A stretch of 64,000 bases of DNA from positions 1 through 64,000 of the forward strand of contig NZ_JABXJG010000003.1 in the NCBI RefSeq assembly GCF_013375535.1. The letters are read 5' to 3'. Of the stretch, positions 49,821-58,435 are shown piece after piece. The notes under the pieces are model-generated. The model was given only the letters and a program-made list of their open reading frames with translations, ran no database searches and was not told where the DNA came from. Numbering within the stretch: the first letter of the stretch is position 1; every line of letters begins with the position of its first letter. This stretch comes from Sphingobium sp. 15-1. GTDB lineage: Bacteria; Pseudomonadota; Alphaproteobacteria; Sphingomonadales; Sphingomonadaceae. The position numbers were made by a program, and so were the translations under genes.

Positions 49821-50720
49821 ATGGCGCTCGGCTGCAACACGCTGGGCCATATCGATGGCGCACAGGCGCGGGAGATTGTGTTTACTGCCCTCGATCGGGG
49901 CGTAACGCTGTTTGACACGGCTGCCAGCTATGCGGGTGGCCGTTCCGAGGAAGAGCTTGGACGTTGGCTGCCGCCCGACCCGAAGTCGAGCAGGATCATC
50001 ACTAAATTCGGCCATCCGTCATTGGCAAACGCGGGAACCGGCGCCGCTTCAGCCGCGCTCGCCGACATCGTACTGGATCAGAGCCTGCGACGGCTGCGCC
50101 GGGAACAGATCGATATCTGGCTGATCCATTTTCCTGATGAAGCCACACCGCTAGCGGAGACGCTGGGCGTGATCGAACGGGCCATGCGGGCGGGAAAGGT
50201 CGGCGGCTACGGCGTATCGAACCACGCGCCATCGCAACTGCGCGCACTTCTGGCTACCGCTGCTTCAATGGCTGTTGCCGGCCCGATGCTGGTGCAAGCG
50301 GAATATAATCTGCTGGAGCGCGCCGTCGAGGAGGAGATGCTTCCAATGATCGCGCTGGAAAAGGGCATGGCCTTCGCGCCGTTCTTTCCGCTGGCCGGCG
50401 GCCTGCTTACGGGCAAATATACGGCCGAGCTGCCGGTCGCGGGCAGTTTGCGGAGCAAGGCCGTTAATCGCTTCGAACAGCGGTTCTTCACGGCGCGCAA
50501 CTGGGCACGGCTGGAGCGACTGAAGATGCTTTGCGCGGAACATGATGTCTCGTTGCCGCATCTGGCGCTGCAATGGCTAGCCAGCCGGCCTGGTGTGACC
50601 TTGCCCATCGTGGGCGCATCGTCGGCATCGCAGGTCAACGAGAATTGCGACATGATGGCGGTGCCTTTGGCCGAGCAGCTGCTAAGGGCGGCTTCCGCAA
50701 TCGTATCATCGGCGGAATGA
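49821..50720 (+). CDS. Aldo/keto reductase, N-terminus possibly clipped
   Basis: A 299-residue AKR: MALGCNTLGHID, the catalytic Asp and Tyr in TLFDTAASYAGGRSEEELG, Lys in IITKFGHPS, and the His region DIWLIHFPDE. The C-terminal cofactor part LPIVGASSASQVNENCD is present. The family usually starts about 12 residues earlier (with YRxLGxxGLxVS); here the frame is closed by a TGA at 49779-49781 and no ribosome site precedes the ATG, so the front may have been lost or an earlier non-ATG start is used. It would reduce a ketone or aldehyde with NADPH. The BVMO gene follows after 110 bases. Confidence 0.82.
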   Translation: MALGCNTLGHIDGAQAREIVFTALDRGVTLFDTAASYAGGRSEEELGRWLPPDPKSSRIITKFGHPSLANAGTGAASAALADIVLDQSLRRLRREQIDIWLIHFPDEATPLAETLGVIERAMRAGKVGGYGVSNHAPSQLRALLATAASMAVAGPMLVQAEYNLLERAVEEEMLPMIALEKGMAFAPFFPLAGGLLTGKYTAELPVAGSLRSKAVNRFEQRFFTARNWARLERLKMLCAEHDVSLPHLALQWLASRPGVTLPIVGASSASQVNENCDMMAVPLAEQLLRAASAIVSSAE

Positions 50721-50829
50721 TGGCCGCGGAATGTTCCCATATGATTGCTTCGCGCGGAAACCAATTGGGCGGATTGGCCGCTAGACCGGACCAATTTTCG
50801 TCCTTCCACCCATCAAGAGAGGTGATCTA

Positions 50830-52797
50830 ATGTCGAATGGCGCAGAGCTTCATCCCATCACTGAAAGTGACGCGTTCATCGCCGACGCATTGCGCGACGC
50901 GTCGATCCCCGCGCTCATGGCTTCCATGTCGCATTTGGTCGGGGATTTACGATTGTGGGACAGCGGAATTCGCCCTGCCGCTGCACCTTTTGGGCCGGTC
51001 GATAATGATGGCCTGACAGAGGAGCAGCGAGAAGCCGTGCGCGCCCAGGCGCTCGAGCTGCTCAAGGACTATCGTGACCGCGGGTCGCCGGCCTTGCCGC
51101 CGTTCGATAGCGACGCCCTCCTGAAGATGATGCGCCTGGTGGCGGGCGACGCGGTGCCCGATTCCTATCTACCGATGCTGCTGGCCGATGCCCGGATCGA
51201 CGATCGCCCGATCGCGCTGCGCGAATGGCCCGCTGCGCTGAAGGAAAAGGCGGGGGATTTCCATGCCCTAGTTGTCGGTGCAGGCATGTCAGGGATGCTG
51301 ATGGCGATCCGCCTGCAGGAAGCGGGCATTCCCTATGTTATCATCGAGAAGAACAGCGATGTCGGGGGGACTTGGCTGCTGAACAGCTATCCCGGCTGTC
51401 GGTGCGACGTGCCCAATTATTTCTACAGCTATTCCTTCGAAAGACGGTCTGACTGGCCGCACCATTTTTCCGAGCGCGACCGCATTTTGGAGTATTTTCA
51501 GGGCATCGCGCAGAAATACAACATCCTCAGCAAAGTTCAGTTCAACAGCGAAGTCACTGAAGCCGTCTGGTCGGAGGAGGAGTCGACCTGGCATGTCAGC
51601 GTGTGTCGGGAGGATGGATCGGTTGATATGATCGTCACCAAGGCGTTCATTCCTGCCGTTGGCCAACTCAGCCGGCCCAAAATCCCTGACTTGCCCGGTG
51701 CTGAGCGCTTCGGGGGCATCGCTTGCCATACCGGCGCCTACGACCGTTCCATTTCCTATGAAGGCAAGCGGGTCGCGGTCGTCGGCACTGCCGCGAGTGC
51801 GATCCAGGCCATCCCGGAAATTGCGGAAAAGGCGGATCAGCTTTTTGTAGTGCAGCGGACCGCCCATTGGCTGCTGCCATCGCCCAATCATCTGGCGGAA
51901 ATCGCGCCGGGTATGAAGTGGCTGCTTGGACATGTACCTTTCTACTCGCATTGGTATCGCGCGCGCTATTCGTCCCGCTCGCTGTACGGTCTGAAGATCG
52001 CCGCCGCGATCGACCCCTCCTGGCCGCATCAGGAGCGATCAGTCAGCGCGCTAAACGACCAGGTACGCGAGCGGCTGACAGATTATCTGAAAGGCGAACT
52101 TGACGATCGCCCTGATCTGCTGGAAAAGCTCACGCCCAAATATCCGCCATTCGCCACGCGCATCATGCCCAATAATGGCAGCTATCTGCGTAGCCTGAAG
52201 AGGGATAACTCAGAGCTCGTGACCGGGAACCTCGCGGCGCTTGACGAAACGGGCATCGTCATGGCCGACGGGCGTCACCTCGATGTCGACATCATTATTT
52301 ACGCGACGGGCTTCCAGGCGACGCGCTTCATGTACCCGATGCGGATCGTGGGCAAGGGCGGCGTGGTGCTGAGCGACTTCTGGGGTGAGGATGCGCGTGC
52401 CTATCTCGGCATAGCAGTACCCAATTTCCCTAATATGTTCATGGTCTTTGGACCAGGCACTGCCGTATTCAACGTCATATTTCTGGCTGAATGCAACAGC
52501 CGCTATATCATGGACGCGGTACAAGGCATGATCGAGAATGGCTGGGATACGATCGAGTGCCGTCCTGAAATCTATACCGAATATGTCGAGCGGTATCGCA
52601 GAGAGGCCGCCGGGTTAGCGATTGCCAGCCCGCATGTGACGAGCTGGTACAAGAGCGCCAGCGGGAACGTCGTATCGAATCTTCCATTTGAGGTGTCGGA
52701 TTATTGGAACTGGACGCGAAAAGCGAACTTCGAAGATTACCTGACCAGCTGTGAGAACGAGCGCGGTGAGTCTTTGTCAGACCTGATCAACTGTTAA
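50830..52797 (+). CDS. Baeyer-Villiger-type flavin monooxygenase (4-hydroxyacetophenone monooxygenase-like)
   Basis: A 655-residue flavoprotein. An N-terminal extension of about 140 residues precedes the FAD motif VVGAGMSGML, as in HAPMO-like enzymes. EKNSDVGGTWLLNSYPGCRC and DVPNYFYSYSF follow. The BVMO fingerprint FxGxxxHxxxW/P reads FGGIACHTGAYD (about 294-305), with Tyr where Trp is usual. The NADPH motif is VVGTAASAIQ. It inserts oxygen beside a ketone to form an ester or lactone using NADPH and O2. GAGAGGTGAT precedes the ATG; an SDR gene follows after 10 bases. A C-terminal part beyond 600 residues is also HAPMO-like. Confidence 0.88.
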   Translation: MSNGAELHPITESDAFIADALRDASIPALMASMSHLVGDLRLWDSGIRPAAAPFGPVDNDGLTEEQREAVRAQALELLKDYRDRGSPALPPFDSDALLKMMRLVAGDAVPDSYLPMLLADARIDDRPIALREWPAALKEKAGDFHALVVGAGMSGMLMAIRLQEAGIPYVIIEKNSDVGGTWLLNSYPGCRCDVPNYFYSYSFERRSDWPHHFSERDRILEYFQGIAQKYNILSKVQFNSEVTEAVWSEEESTWHVSVCREDGSVDMIVTKAFIPAVGQLSRPKIPDLPGAERFGGIACHTGAYDRSISYEGKRVAVVGTAASAIQAIPEIAEKADQLFVVQRTAHWLLPSPNHLAEIAPGMKWLLGHVPFYSHWYRARYSSRSLYGLKIAAAIDPSWPHQERSVSALNDQVRERLTDYLKGELDDRPDLLEKLTPKYPPFATRIMPNNGSYLRSLKRDNSELVTGNLAALDETGIVMADGRHLDVDIIIYATGFQATRFMYPMRIVGKGGVVLSDFWGEDARAYLGIAVPNFPNMFMVFGPGTAVFNVIFLAECNSRYIMDAVQGMIENGWDTIECRPEIYTEYVERYRREAAGLAIASPHVTSWYKSASGNVVSNLPFEVSDYWNWTRKANFEDYLTSCENERGESLSDLINC

Positions 52798-52807
52798 GAA
52801 GACCAAC

Positions 52808-53581
52808 ATGTCATTGCTTAACGACATTTTCGGACTGACGCATCAGGTCGCGGTCGTGACTGGCGCCGGCAGCGGACTGGGCCGGATCTCTTCCTACGCT
52901 CTAGCGGAGGCCGGGGCTGATGTCGTACTTGTCGATATCAATCCCACCGGAATGGAAGAAACAGCGGCGCATGTCCGCTCGCTCGGTCGCCAAGCCCATT
53001 CGTTCACTGCAGATGTTGCAGATGAGGGGCAAGTCGCCGCCATATTTGCAGAGATGGAAAGGACTGTCGGTCCCATCGATATCCTGGTGAATAATGCGGG
53101 TATTGGCGAGCCATTCCGGGGGATGATTCACGAGTATCCGACAGAGGATTGGCAGCGGATGCTTAATATCAATCTGAACAGCGTATTCTACTGCTCCCGT
53201 GAAGTACTGAAGGGAATGCATTCCCGACGCAAGGGTAAGATCATCAACATCTCGTCCATATGGGGACTGGTAGGTGGCGGCTTCCTGAATGCGGGCGGCT
53301 ATACCACCACCAAGGGCGCCGTTGTCAATCTGACCCGCGAAATGGCGCTTGAATATGCTTCGCATAATGTTCAGATCAATGTGATCTGCCCAGGCTTTCA
53401 CCGGACCGGATTGGGCACGAACGATCCCCATTTTGTGCGCCTGATGGAAAGCCACACGCCGGCTGGACGCATCGCCGAGCCCAGCGAACTGCAGGGCACG
53501 ATACTCTATTTGGCCTCATCGGCGTCAGATTTTATGAACGGTTCGATCATCGCCGTCGACGGCGGGTTTGTGGCGCAGTAG
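52808..53581 (+). CDS. SDR-family NAD(P)-dependent oxidoreductase
   Basis: A 257-residue classical SDR: VVTGAGSGLGR (cofactor), VNNAGIG, catalytic Ser and Tyr/Lys in SSIWGLVGGGFLNAGGYTTTK, and the end IAVDGGFVAQ. It starts ten bases after the BVMO stop, so the two are one transcript. The plausible job is oxidation of an alcohol to the ketone that the BVMO then attacks, or the reverse. Substrate not readable. Confidence 0.9.
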   Translation: MSLLNDIFGLTHQVAVVTGAGSGLGRISSYALAEAGADVVLVDINPTGMEETAAHVRSLGRQAHSFTADVADEGQVAAIFAEMERTVGPIDILVNNAGIGEPFRGMIHEYPTEDWQRMLNINLNSVFYCSREVLKGMHSRRKGKIINISSIWGLVGGGFLNAGGYTTTKGAVVNLTREMALEYASHNVQINVICPGFHRTGLGTNDPHFVRLMESHTPAGRIAEPSELQGTILYLASSASDFMNGSIIAVDGGFVAQ

Positions 53582-54063
53582 CGCCGACTGGTGAAGAAAC
53601 CGGTCAATGGCACAAGTACAAAATCTGACCTGGATGGTGGGCTATGTAGTCATCATCCTTATTGTCGACGGCGCGTGGAATATCACGAACGAGAAGGGAT
53701 CGGTCGCACTTCATGGCTCATCGCCGTAAGCATGCGAGCCCAGTAGTCAGCGGTACCGCAAGCCTCCACCGCGATCAGCCAAGCCGTCAACTTCGAGAAG
53801 AAACGATATCTTTTACCCGGCTTGCGCTTCAGCCTCGCGAAGGGCTCGCTGCGGACCATGCGGCCAAGCGTAGTTGAAGCCGGGATTCTCCAGAGTCGAA
53901 AAATGTACAACCTGGAGAACATGGTCGAATGTATGAACAGATAATTGTTGTGCAGCAGGGCGATGTTGGGCTATCGGTCCCGATATCATGGGGGCGCTCA
54001 CGCCGCGCGTCAACCTGCCGCCACAGCTGAAATATGGTGATGACACGTAATTGGGAGATAGCA
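53582..54063. other. Intergenic region with an IS110 scrap
   Basis: About 480 bases. Apart from the IS110-like remnant on the minus strand (53690-53807, listed) I see no gene. The promoter of the second hydrolase should be near 53950-54040. Confidence 0.4.
53690..53807 (-). pseudogene. IS110-family transposase N-terminal scrap
   Basis: The minus-strand frame reads RFFSKLTAWLIAVEACGTAD and YWARMLTAMSHEVRPIPS. This is the conserved 'VAMEACGxAHxWARxLxxxGHEVRLIP' stretch of IS110 transposases, which carries a catalytic Glu. The rest is missing. It is opposite in direction to the larger IS110 remnant at 55061. Confidence 0.6.
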
Positions 54064-54897
54064 GTGAGCTTTAGCAGCAAATTTGTGCACATCGACGGTA
54101 TCCGCACGCATTATTACGATGAGGGTAAGGGGTCGCCCGTACTTTTGCTGCATAGCGGCGAGTTTGGGGCTTGTGCGGAGCTTAGCTGGGAATTCACAAT
54201 TTCCAGGCTCGCGGAGCATTATAGGGTGATTGCGCCGGACTGGCTTGGTTATGGCGAAACGGACAAATTATATGATTTCTGCGGGGGGCAGGCACGAATG
54301 ATGGCGCATATGCGCCGCTTCATGCAAATCATGGAACTGGAAGAAAGCCACGTCATTGGCAATTCAATGGGCGCAGGCCTCTTTTCCCGAACGGTAGCCA
54401 GCGATCCAGGCGCTTATCGCATATCTTCCTTGACCCTGATCGCAGGCGGGGGGTTCAATCCCGATAATGAACATCGCCGCGCAATGATGAGCTATGATGG
54501 CACGGCGGATAGCATGAAATTAATGCTTCGAGCGATGTTCAACGATCCCAAATGGAGTGAGGACTCTGAATATTTGAGGCGAAGGGTAGAATTGAGCCTC
54601 CGGCCTGGGGCTTGGGAAACCATTGCGGCAGCCCGCTTCAAAAATCCGACTGTCCCAGTACGGGAGTTTTTCGGTCGCGCTGATGACACCCCATACGAAC
54701 GTCTCAATATGCCCACCCTGGTTATCGCCGGGGACGAGGACAGACTTCGTCTTCCGGGCTGGGAAAAGGAGCTTGCGGATAAAATCCCCGACTCAGAGCT
54801 CCACATAGTGCATGGGACCGGCCATTGCCCGCATATCGAGCGTCCAGATGAAGTGAATGAGGTGATACTGAATTTCCTGTCTAGGGTTTCCGCCTGA
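54064..54897 (+). CDS. Alpha/beta hydrolase, paralogue of the one at 48438
   Basis: I choose the GTG at 54064 (MSFSSKFVHIDGIRTHYY), which follows GGGAG by six bases; a longer frame from 54034 has no match in its extra part. The 277-residue product has HSGEFGACAEL, nucleophile Ser101 in GNSMGA, Asp226 in GDEDRLRLPG and His254 in GTGHCPHIERP. It shares the HSGEFG and APDWLGxGET segments with the hydrolase at 48438, so they are clearly related. It stands alone between IS110 remnants, which suggests it was captured separately. Role as for the paralogue: ester or C-C bond hydrolysis. Confidence 0.87.
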   Translation: MSFSSKFVHIDGIRTHYYDEGKGSPVLLLHSGEFGACAELSWEFTISRLAEHYRVIAPDWLGYGETDKLYDFCGGQARMMAHMRRFMQIMELEESHVIGNSMGAGLFSRTVASDPGAYRISSLTLIAGGGFNPDNEHRRAMMSYDGTADSMKLMLRAMFNDPKWSEDSEYLRRRVELSLRPGAWETIAAARFKNPTVPVREFFGRADDTPYERLNMPTLVIAGDEDRLRLPGWEKELADKIPDSELHIVHGTGHCPHIERPDEVNEVILNFLSRVSA

Positions 54898-55060
54898 CAA
54901 GGGATGTTCAGCGCGGACGGCGGATCAACGGCGCAGACCTCTGCTGGTTTCCAGAGGGCGCCGTCTGGCGACGCGATAAAGGTCGGCGGGTTCGCCGGAC
55001 CTTCCGGACGAAATCGTCGCCGGGAGGACCGCTGGTACCCATAGTCACGCGCACATAGGC

Positions 55061-55860
55061 TTGGCGAGCATGCCCATTGCTCGCGTCGTCTTCGAACCGA
55101 CCGGGCCATACCATCACCGCATCGGCGAGGCCGATCTACCGAGTGTAAAGGTCAACCTCGACAAGCGCGGCGTTTTGGCCAGGCCGCCGGCGCGCACGCA
55201 AGACCGATGCGATCGACGCCGCCATGCTCGCCCGCATGGGCGCGCTGCTGACCCTGCCAGTGCGAGCGATCATCAGCTAAGCCATCAACGAGATGAAGGA
55301 ACTTCACATCGCCCGGCTCGCCCTGGTCAAGAATCGCACCGCCGCCAAGAACTGCCAATGCGCCTGCCGCGCCCCATTGCTCAAGCGTCACGCCGCCCAA
55401 CGCTTCGCCCAATCGACCGACAGACCGCTGCCATGGATTCAGCCCTGAAAACCCGCCTGCATAACGATCCCGAACTGGTCGCACGCTTCGACATCCTCGT
55501 CTCGATCCCCGGTATCGGCGCACTCATCGCCATCAACATTCTTCGCAAAATGCCCGAACTCGGGCACCTTGACAGCAAGCAGGTCGCCGGCCTCGCCGGG
55601 CTCACCCCGCAGGCCAGCAACAGCGGCCAGCACCGTGGACGCGGACACATCCGCAGCGGACACGCGATCCTGTGCCCAAGCACGCTACATGCCAGCCATC
55701 GTCGCCACCCGCTTCGACGCCGATATGAACAATAATATCAAGCCCTCGTCACCGCCGGAAAACCCGCCAAAGTGGCCATCACGGCGGTCATGCGAAAACT
55801 TATCATCCTCGCCAACGCTCTCCTCAAAGCCAACCACAAGGGGGGTGTCAACACGGGCTT
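55061..55860 (+). pseudogene. IS110-family transposase, multiply frameshifted
   Basis: Pieces in different frames follow the IS110 order: VVFEPTGPYHH at the front, then AKTDAIDAAMLARMGALLTL-like sequence (as short frame pieces), EMKELHIARLALVKNRT, PELVARFDILVSIPGIGALI, and GHLDSKQVAGLAGLTPQASN with the HRGRGHIRSG region, ending KVAITAVMRKLIILANALL. At least three frame changes and one internal stop break it. It cannot encode a working transposase. Confidence 0.8.
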
Positions 55861-55876
55861 GGTCACAACGGATACT

Positions 55877-56923
55877 CTAAATGCGGTAGTCCAAAATGAC
55901 GCCAAGTGCTGATGGCGCTTGCTCATCAAGGAGCTTATAGGCTTCGGGCGCTTCACTGAACGGAAAACGATGGGTGATAAGCGTCTCGATATCGATCTGC
56001 TTCAGGAAAAGATCGGCGACCGCCATTCGTCGCTCCCAGTTCCAGTCCAAGCCAGTATCAACGTGGAGAACCTGTATACTAATCAGCTTCTGGCTCCGCA
56101 GGTGAAATTCTGAAGAGAGTGATAGATTCACGCTTTCGGACCCGTACCAAGCGGGAACGGCGATTGTCCCAAGAACACATGTGTTCTCGATCGCCGTCTG
56201 TAAAGCTGCGGGTGCTCCGCTCGTTTCGACATATAGATCGGCACCACGGCCATCACTGCACTGGGCGATCGCCTCGGCGGCGTCCTCAGGATCGACGATC
56301 GCGTCAGCACCGATCCATTTGGCGATATCTGTCTTTACGCCAGGCGGTGCGACAAGAACCAGCTTGCCCGCCGATTTTCGTGCAATAAATGCGGCGAGCT
56401 GGCCTATGATGCCAAGACCCGACACAACCACGCATTCACCGGGCCGCACCGGACATTGTAGAAAACTGTGCATCGCTACCAGGAATAAACCATAGAAAGC
56501 TGCCCTTAATGGATCAGAGCCTCTTGGAATTCTGGTGACGAAAGGAGAGATAGCCTCGATATTGAACAGATCCTGATGCGGCTGCATGGTATAAACCAGA
56601 TCTCCGACAGCGAAGTCCGTTGCAGCCCCTGCCTCGATAACTTCGCCGACAACCTGATAGCCAAATTTTATCGGGAAGGGCCGCGTCCCCTCGTTGGTGG
56701 GGATCATCTCAATCGGGAGGTCGCCTTTGCCCGTATAGAGACTAAGTTCGGTGCCCGCGCTCACGAGCGAGTGCAAGGCACGTACTTGTATCTGATTGGC
56801 GGTTGGCGCGAGCAGCGGCTCCGTCCGCAACGCCGCAACACGTTTAGCCTCGAACCAGAGCGCGCGCGCCGTGCGGGACGAGCCCGGAGGGCTGTTGGCA
56901 GCTTGCGAACTTGACATGGGCAT
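55877..56923 (-). CDS. Zinc-type-like MDR alcohol dehydrogenase without the usual zinc ligands
   Basis: A 348-residue medium-chain dehydrogenase: N-terminal GroES-like domain with LVSAGTELSLYTGKGD, then the Rossmann domain with VVVSGLGIIGQLAAFIARK. The catalytic-zinc Cys and the structural zinc cysteine row are not present; the segment LVSAGTEL stands where 'CGSDLH' is usual. It resembles the BchC/'zinc-binding alcohol dehydrogenase' side group whose chemistry is less known. AAAGGA precedes the ATG. The leader contains a 9-bp tandem repeat. Two NTF2-fold genes lie upstream on the same strand. Confidence 0.85.
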   Translation of the reverse strand: MPMSSSQAANSPPGSSRTARALWFEAKRVAALRTEPLLAPTANQIQVRALHSLVSAGTELSLYTGKGDLPIEMIPTNEGTRPFPIKFGYQVVGEVIEAGAATDFAVGDLVYTMQPHQDLFNIEAISPFVTRIPRGSDPLRAAFYGLFLVAMHSFLQCPVRPGECVVVSGLGIIGQLAAFIARKSAGKLVLVAPPGVKTDIAKWIGADAIVDPEDAAEAIAQCSDGRGADLYVETSGAPAALQTAIENTCVLGTIAVPAWYGSESVNLSLSSEFHLRSQKLISIQVLHVDTGLDWNWERRMAVADLFLKQIDIETLITHRFPFSEAPEAYKLLDEQAPSALGVILDYRI

Positions 56924-56937
56924 TCCTTTTTATGTTG

Positions 56938-57009
56938 CTGGGCTTACTGGGCTTACTGGGCTTACTGGGCTTACTGGGCTTACTGGGCTTACTGGGCTTA
57001 CTGGGCTTA
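56938..57009 (-). repeat. 9-bp tandem repeat, seven perfect copies, in the leader of the MDR gene
   Basis: The unit GGCTTACTG (plus strand; CAGTAAGCC on the gene's strand) repeats seven times from 56941 to 57003, with partial units on both sides. It ends 18 bases before the MDR start codon, just upstream of the ribosome site. Such arrays change length by slippage. No coding role on the minus strand is apparent. Confidence 0.9.
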
Positions 57010-57120
57010 GGGGCGATCTCTGCTGTTCGTCGCGCCTACCGGACTGAGCCCTAAAAAACGAGGCAATCTCCGCCGCCGCTCCGCGAACTTCGATCCGACA
57101 ATATCGAATGGCGCGCTTAA

Positions 57121-57579
57121 TTAATGTCTGGTGGCCGCATTAATCACGCGAACGCCCGGGAACGTTAGCAAATCCTCACCTAGAACCGCTGAATGATGCT
57201 TCTCAAAGATAAAATCGATGTAGCCACGCTCCGTCTGAAGTAGATCGCCGTCGAACTCGATTATGACGAAAAGCCGTGCGCGATGGTACTCGCCCGATTC
57301 GAGAGGGATCAGAAACTCGAATTCCGCCGCGCAACTGGTATCGTTGGTCCAGAAATCAAGCTGTTTCGCATTTGCGAGCAATTGAACATAGCCGGGCAAC
57401 GCGGTACGATATAGTTCCCTCACAGCTTCGACCGTATCGAGAGTGATCCCGGCGGGATGGAACTCGTAAAATGGGTTGGGTGACACAGTTGCCATAACGG
57501 CATCCAGGTCTCCCCTTGCCTCAGCAGCGTCGTGCCGCAATAGAATGTCGAGCATCTGCTCTTTAGTCAGGTTTGCCAT
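57121..57579 (-). CDS. NTF2-fold (SnoaL-like) protein
   Basis: A 152-residue protein after GGAAGGTG: LTKEQMLDILLRHDAAEARG, then MATVSPNPFYEFHPAGITLD, FLIPLESGEYHRARLFVIIE and RGYIDFIFEKHH. The pattern is the cone-shaped NTF2 fold with a polar pocket. It is one of two neighbouring genes of this fold on the same strand; they share little identity and may form a pair acting in sequence or a heteromer. The reaction is unknown; isomerase, dehydratase or hydrolase are the family options. Confidence 0.78.
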   Translation of the reverse strand: MANLTKEQMLDILLRHDAAEARGDLDAVMATVSPNPFYEFHPAGITLDTVEAVRELYRTALPGYVQLLANAKQLDFWTNDTSCAAEFEFLIPLESGEYHRARLFVIIEFDGDLLQTERGYIDFIFEKHHSAVLGEDLLTFPGVRVINAATRH

Positions 57580-57638
57580 CTGTCACCTTCCCGAGTTCGC
57601 GCCTTGAAAGAAAGGCCAGGCTACGGATTCGGGCCCTT

Positions 57639-58076
57639 CTACTTGCCCAGTTTTTCAACGCCCGGCAGTGCCAGAACATCATTGCCAAGCGCTTCTCGCA
57701 GCAGATCCGAATAGGCCCCGTCCATGAACAATCGCTTCGATATGATGAGCCCGTCCAAAAACTCAAATATAGTTACTCGTTTGGCCCTGACCCGCGTCCC
57801 GGATGCTTGCGTCAGCGTGTATTCCCACTCTGCGCTAAGCCCTCCCTTCTTGTACCATTCGTGCGTTTTTCTTGGTTCGGACACCCTTTGGGAAAACAGC
57901 GCAAACATTCGGCGGTGCAGTTCCATGATCGTTTCCATGGAGGAAATGTGCAATGTAAAGGTCTGCAAAGCGAATGTGGCGCTCGGATGAAATGTCGATC
58001 CCACCCCCTCCAGATCCAGAGAATTTTCGGCTCTAAAATGCTGATCAGCCGCTTCAATGATAATCTCATGAGCCAA
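57639..58076 (-). CDS. NTF2-fold (SnoaL-like) protein
   Basis: A TTG start at 58076, eight bases after AGAGG, gives 145 residues. Features: HEIIIEAADQHFRAENSLDL, VGSTFHPSATFALQTFTLHI, EWEYTLTQASGTRVRAKRVT and FEFLDGLIISKRLFMDGAY. This is an NTF2-fold protein of polyketide-cyclase/SnoaL type. It is 59 bases upstream of the second NTF2 gene and likely in one transcript with it and the MDR gene. Function unknown. Confidence 0.75.
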   Translation of the reverse strand: MAHEIIIEAADQHFRAENSLDLEGVGSTFHPSATFALQTFTLHISSMETIMELHRRMFALFSQRVSEPRKTHEWYKKGGLSAEWEYTLTQASGTRVRAKRVTIFEFLDGLIISKRLFMDGAYSDLLREALGNDVLALPGVEKLGK

Positions 58077-58435
58077 GGCACATACCTCTCGGATGCTCTT
58101 TTTATCTGTTCCGATACAGCTTCCCGCTCGGGCGATAGCTATCGCGCCAGCGAGCAGAAATATTCCGCACGTAGAACCTGTTCGTACTTATGGACTTCGA
58201 GCGGATGATGTGTCAAGTTATCAGCTAGCGAGGATCAGTGCGAAGGGGGCACAGCATAGCAAGCGTACGCACAGCCAGCGCCTCGCCACCATATAGTGCC
58301 TTATTGGCCCGATGGTGGAGTGCTCCGACCGTCGCCGCGCTAACATTCTTCACGACCGGCGTGAGCCGCCACTCCATTTGTCAAGCCGGCATCAGTTCGG
58401 CCCACGCCCCAAACGCATAGAAAGCTGGAGAAGAT
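58077..58435. other. Divergent intergenic region, nothing specific
   Basis: About 360 bases between the leftward NTF2 pair and the rightward SDR. Both promoters should lie here; I see no gene and no convincing operator. Confidence 0.4.

Noticed and set aside
56941..57003. CRISPR-like array
   Set aside because: The unit is only 9 bp and has no spacers; it is a simple tandem repeat.
56796..57047. Plus-strand frame with a GLTGLTGLT repeat protein
   Set aside because: It is produced by the 9-bp tandem repeat and overlaps the MDR gene antisense; no ribosome site or family support.
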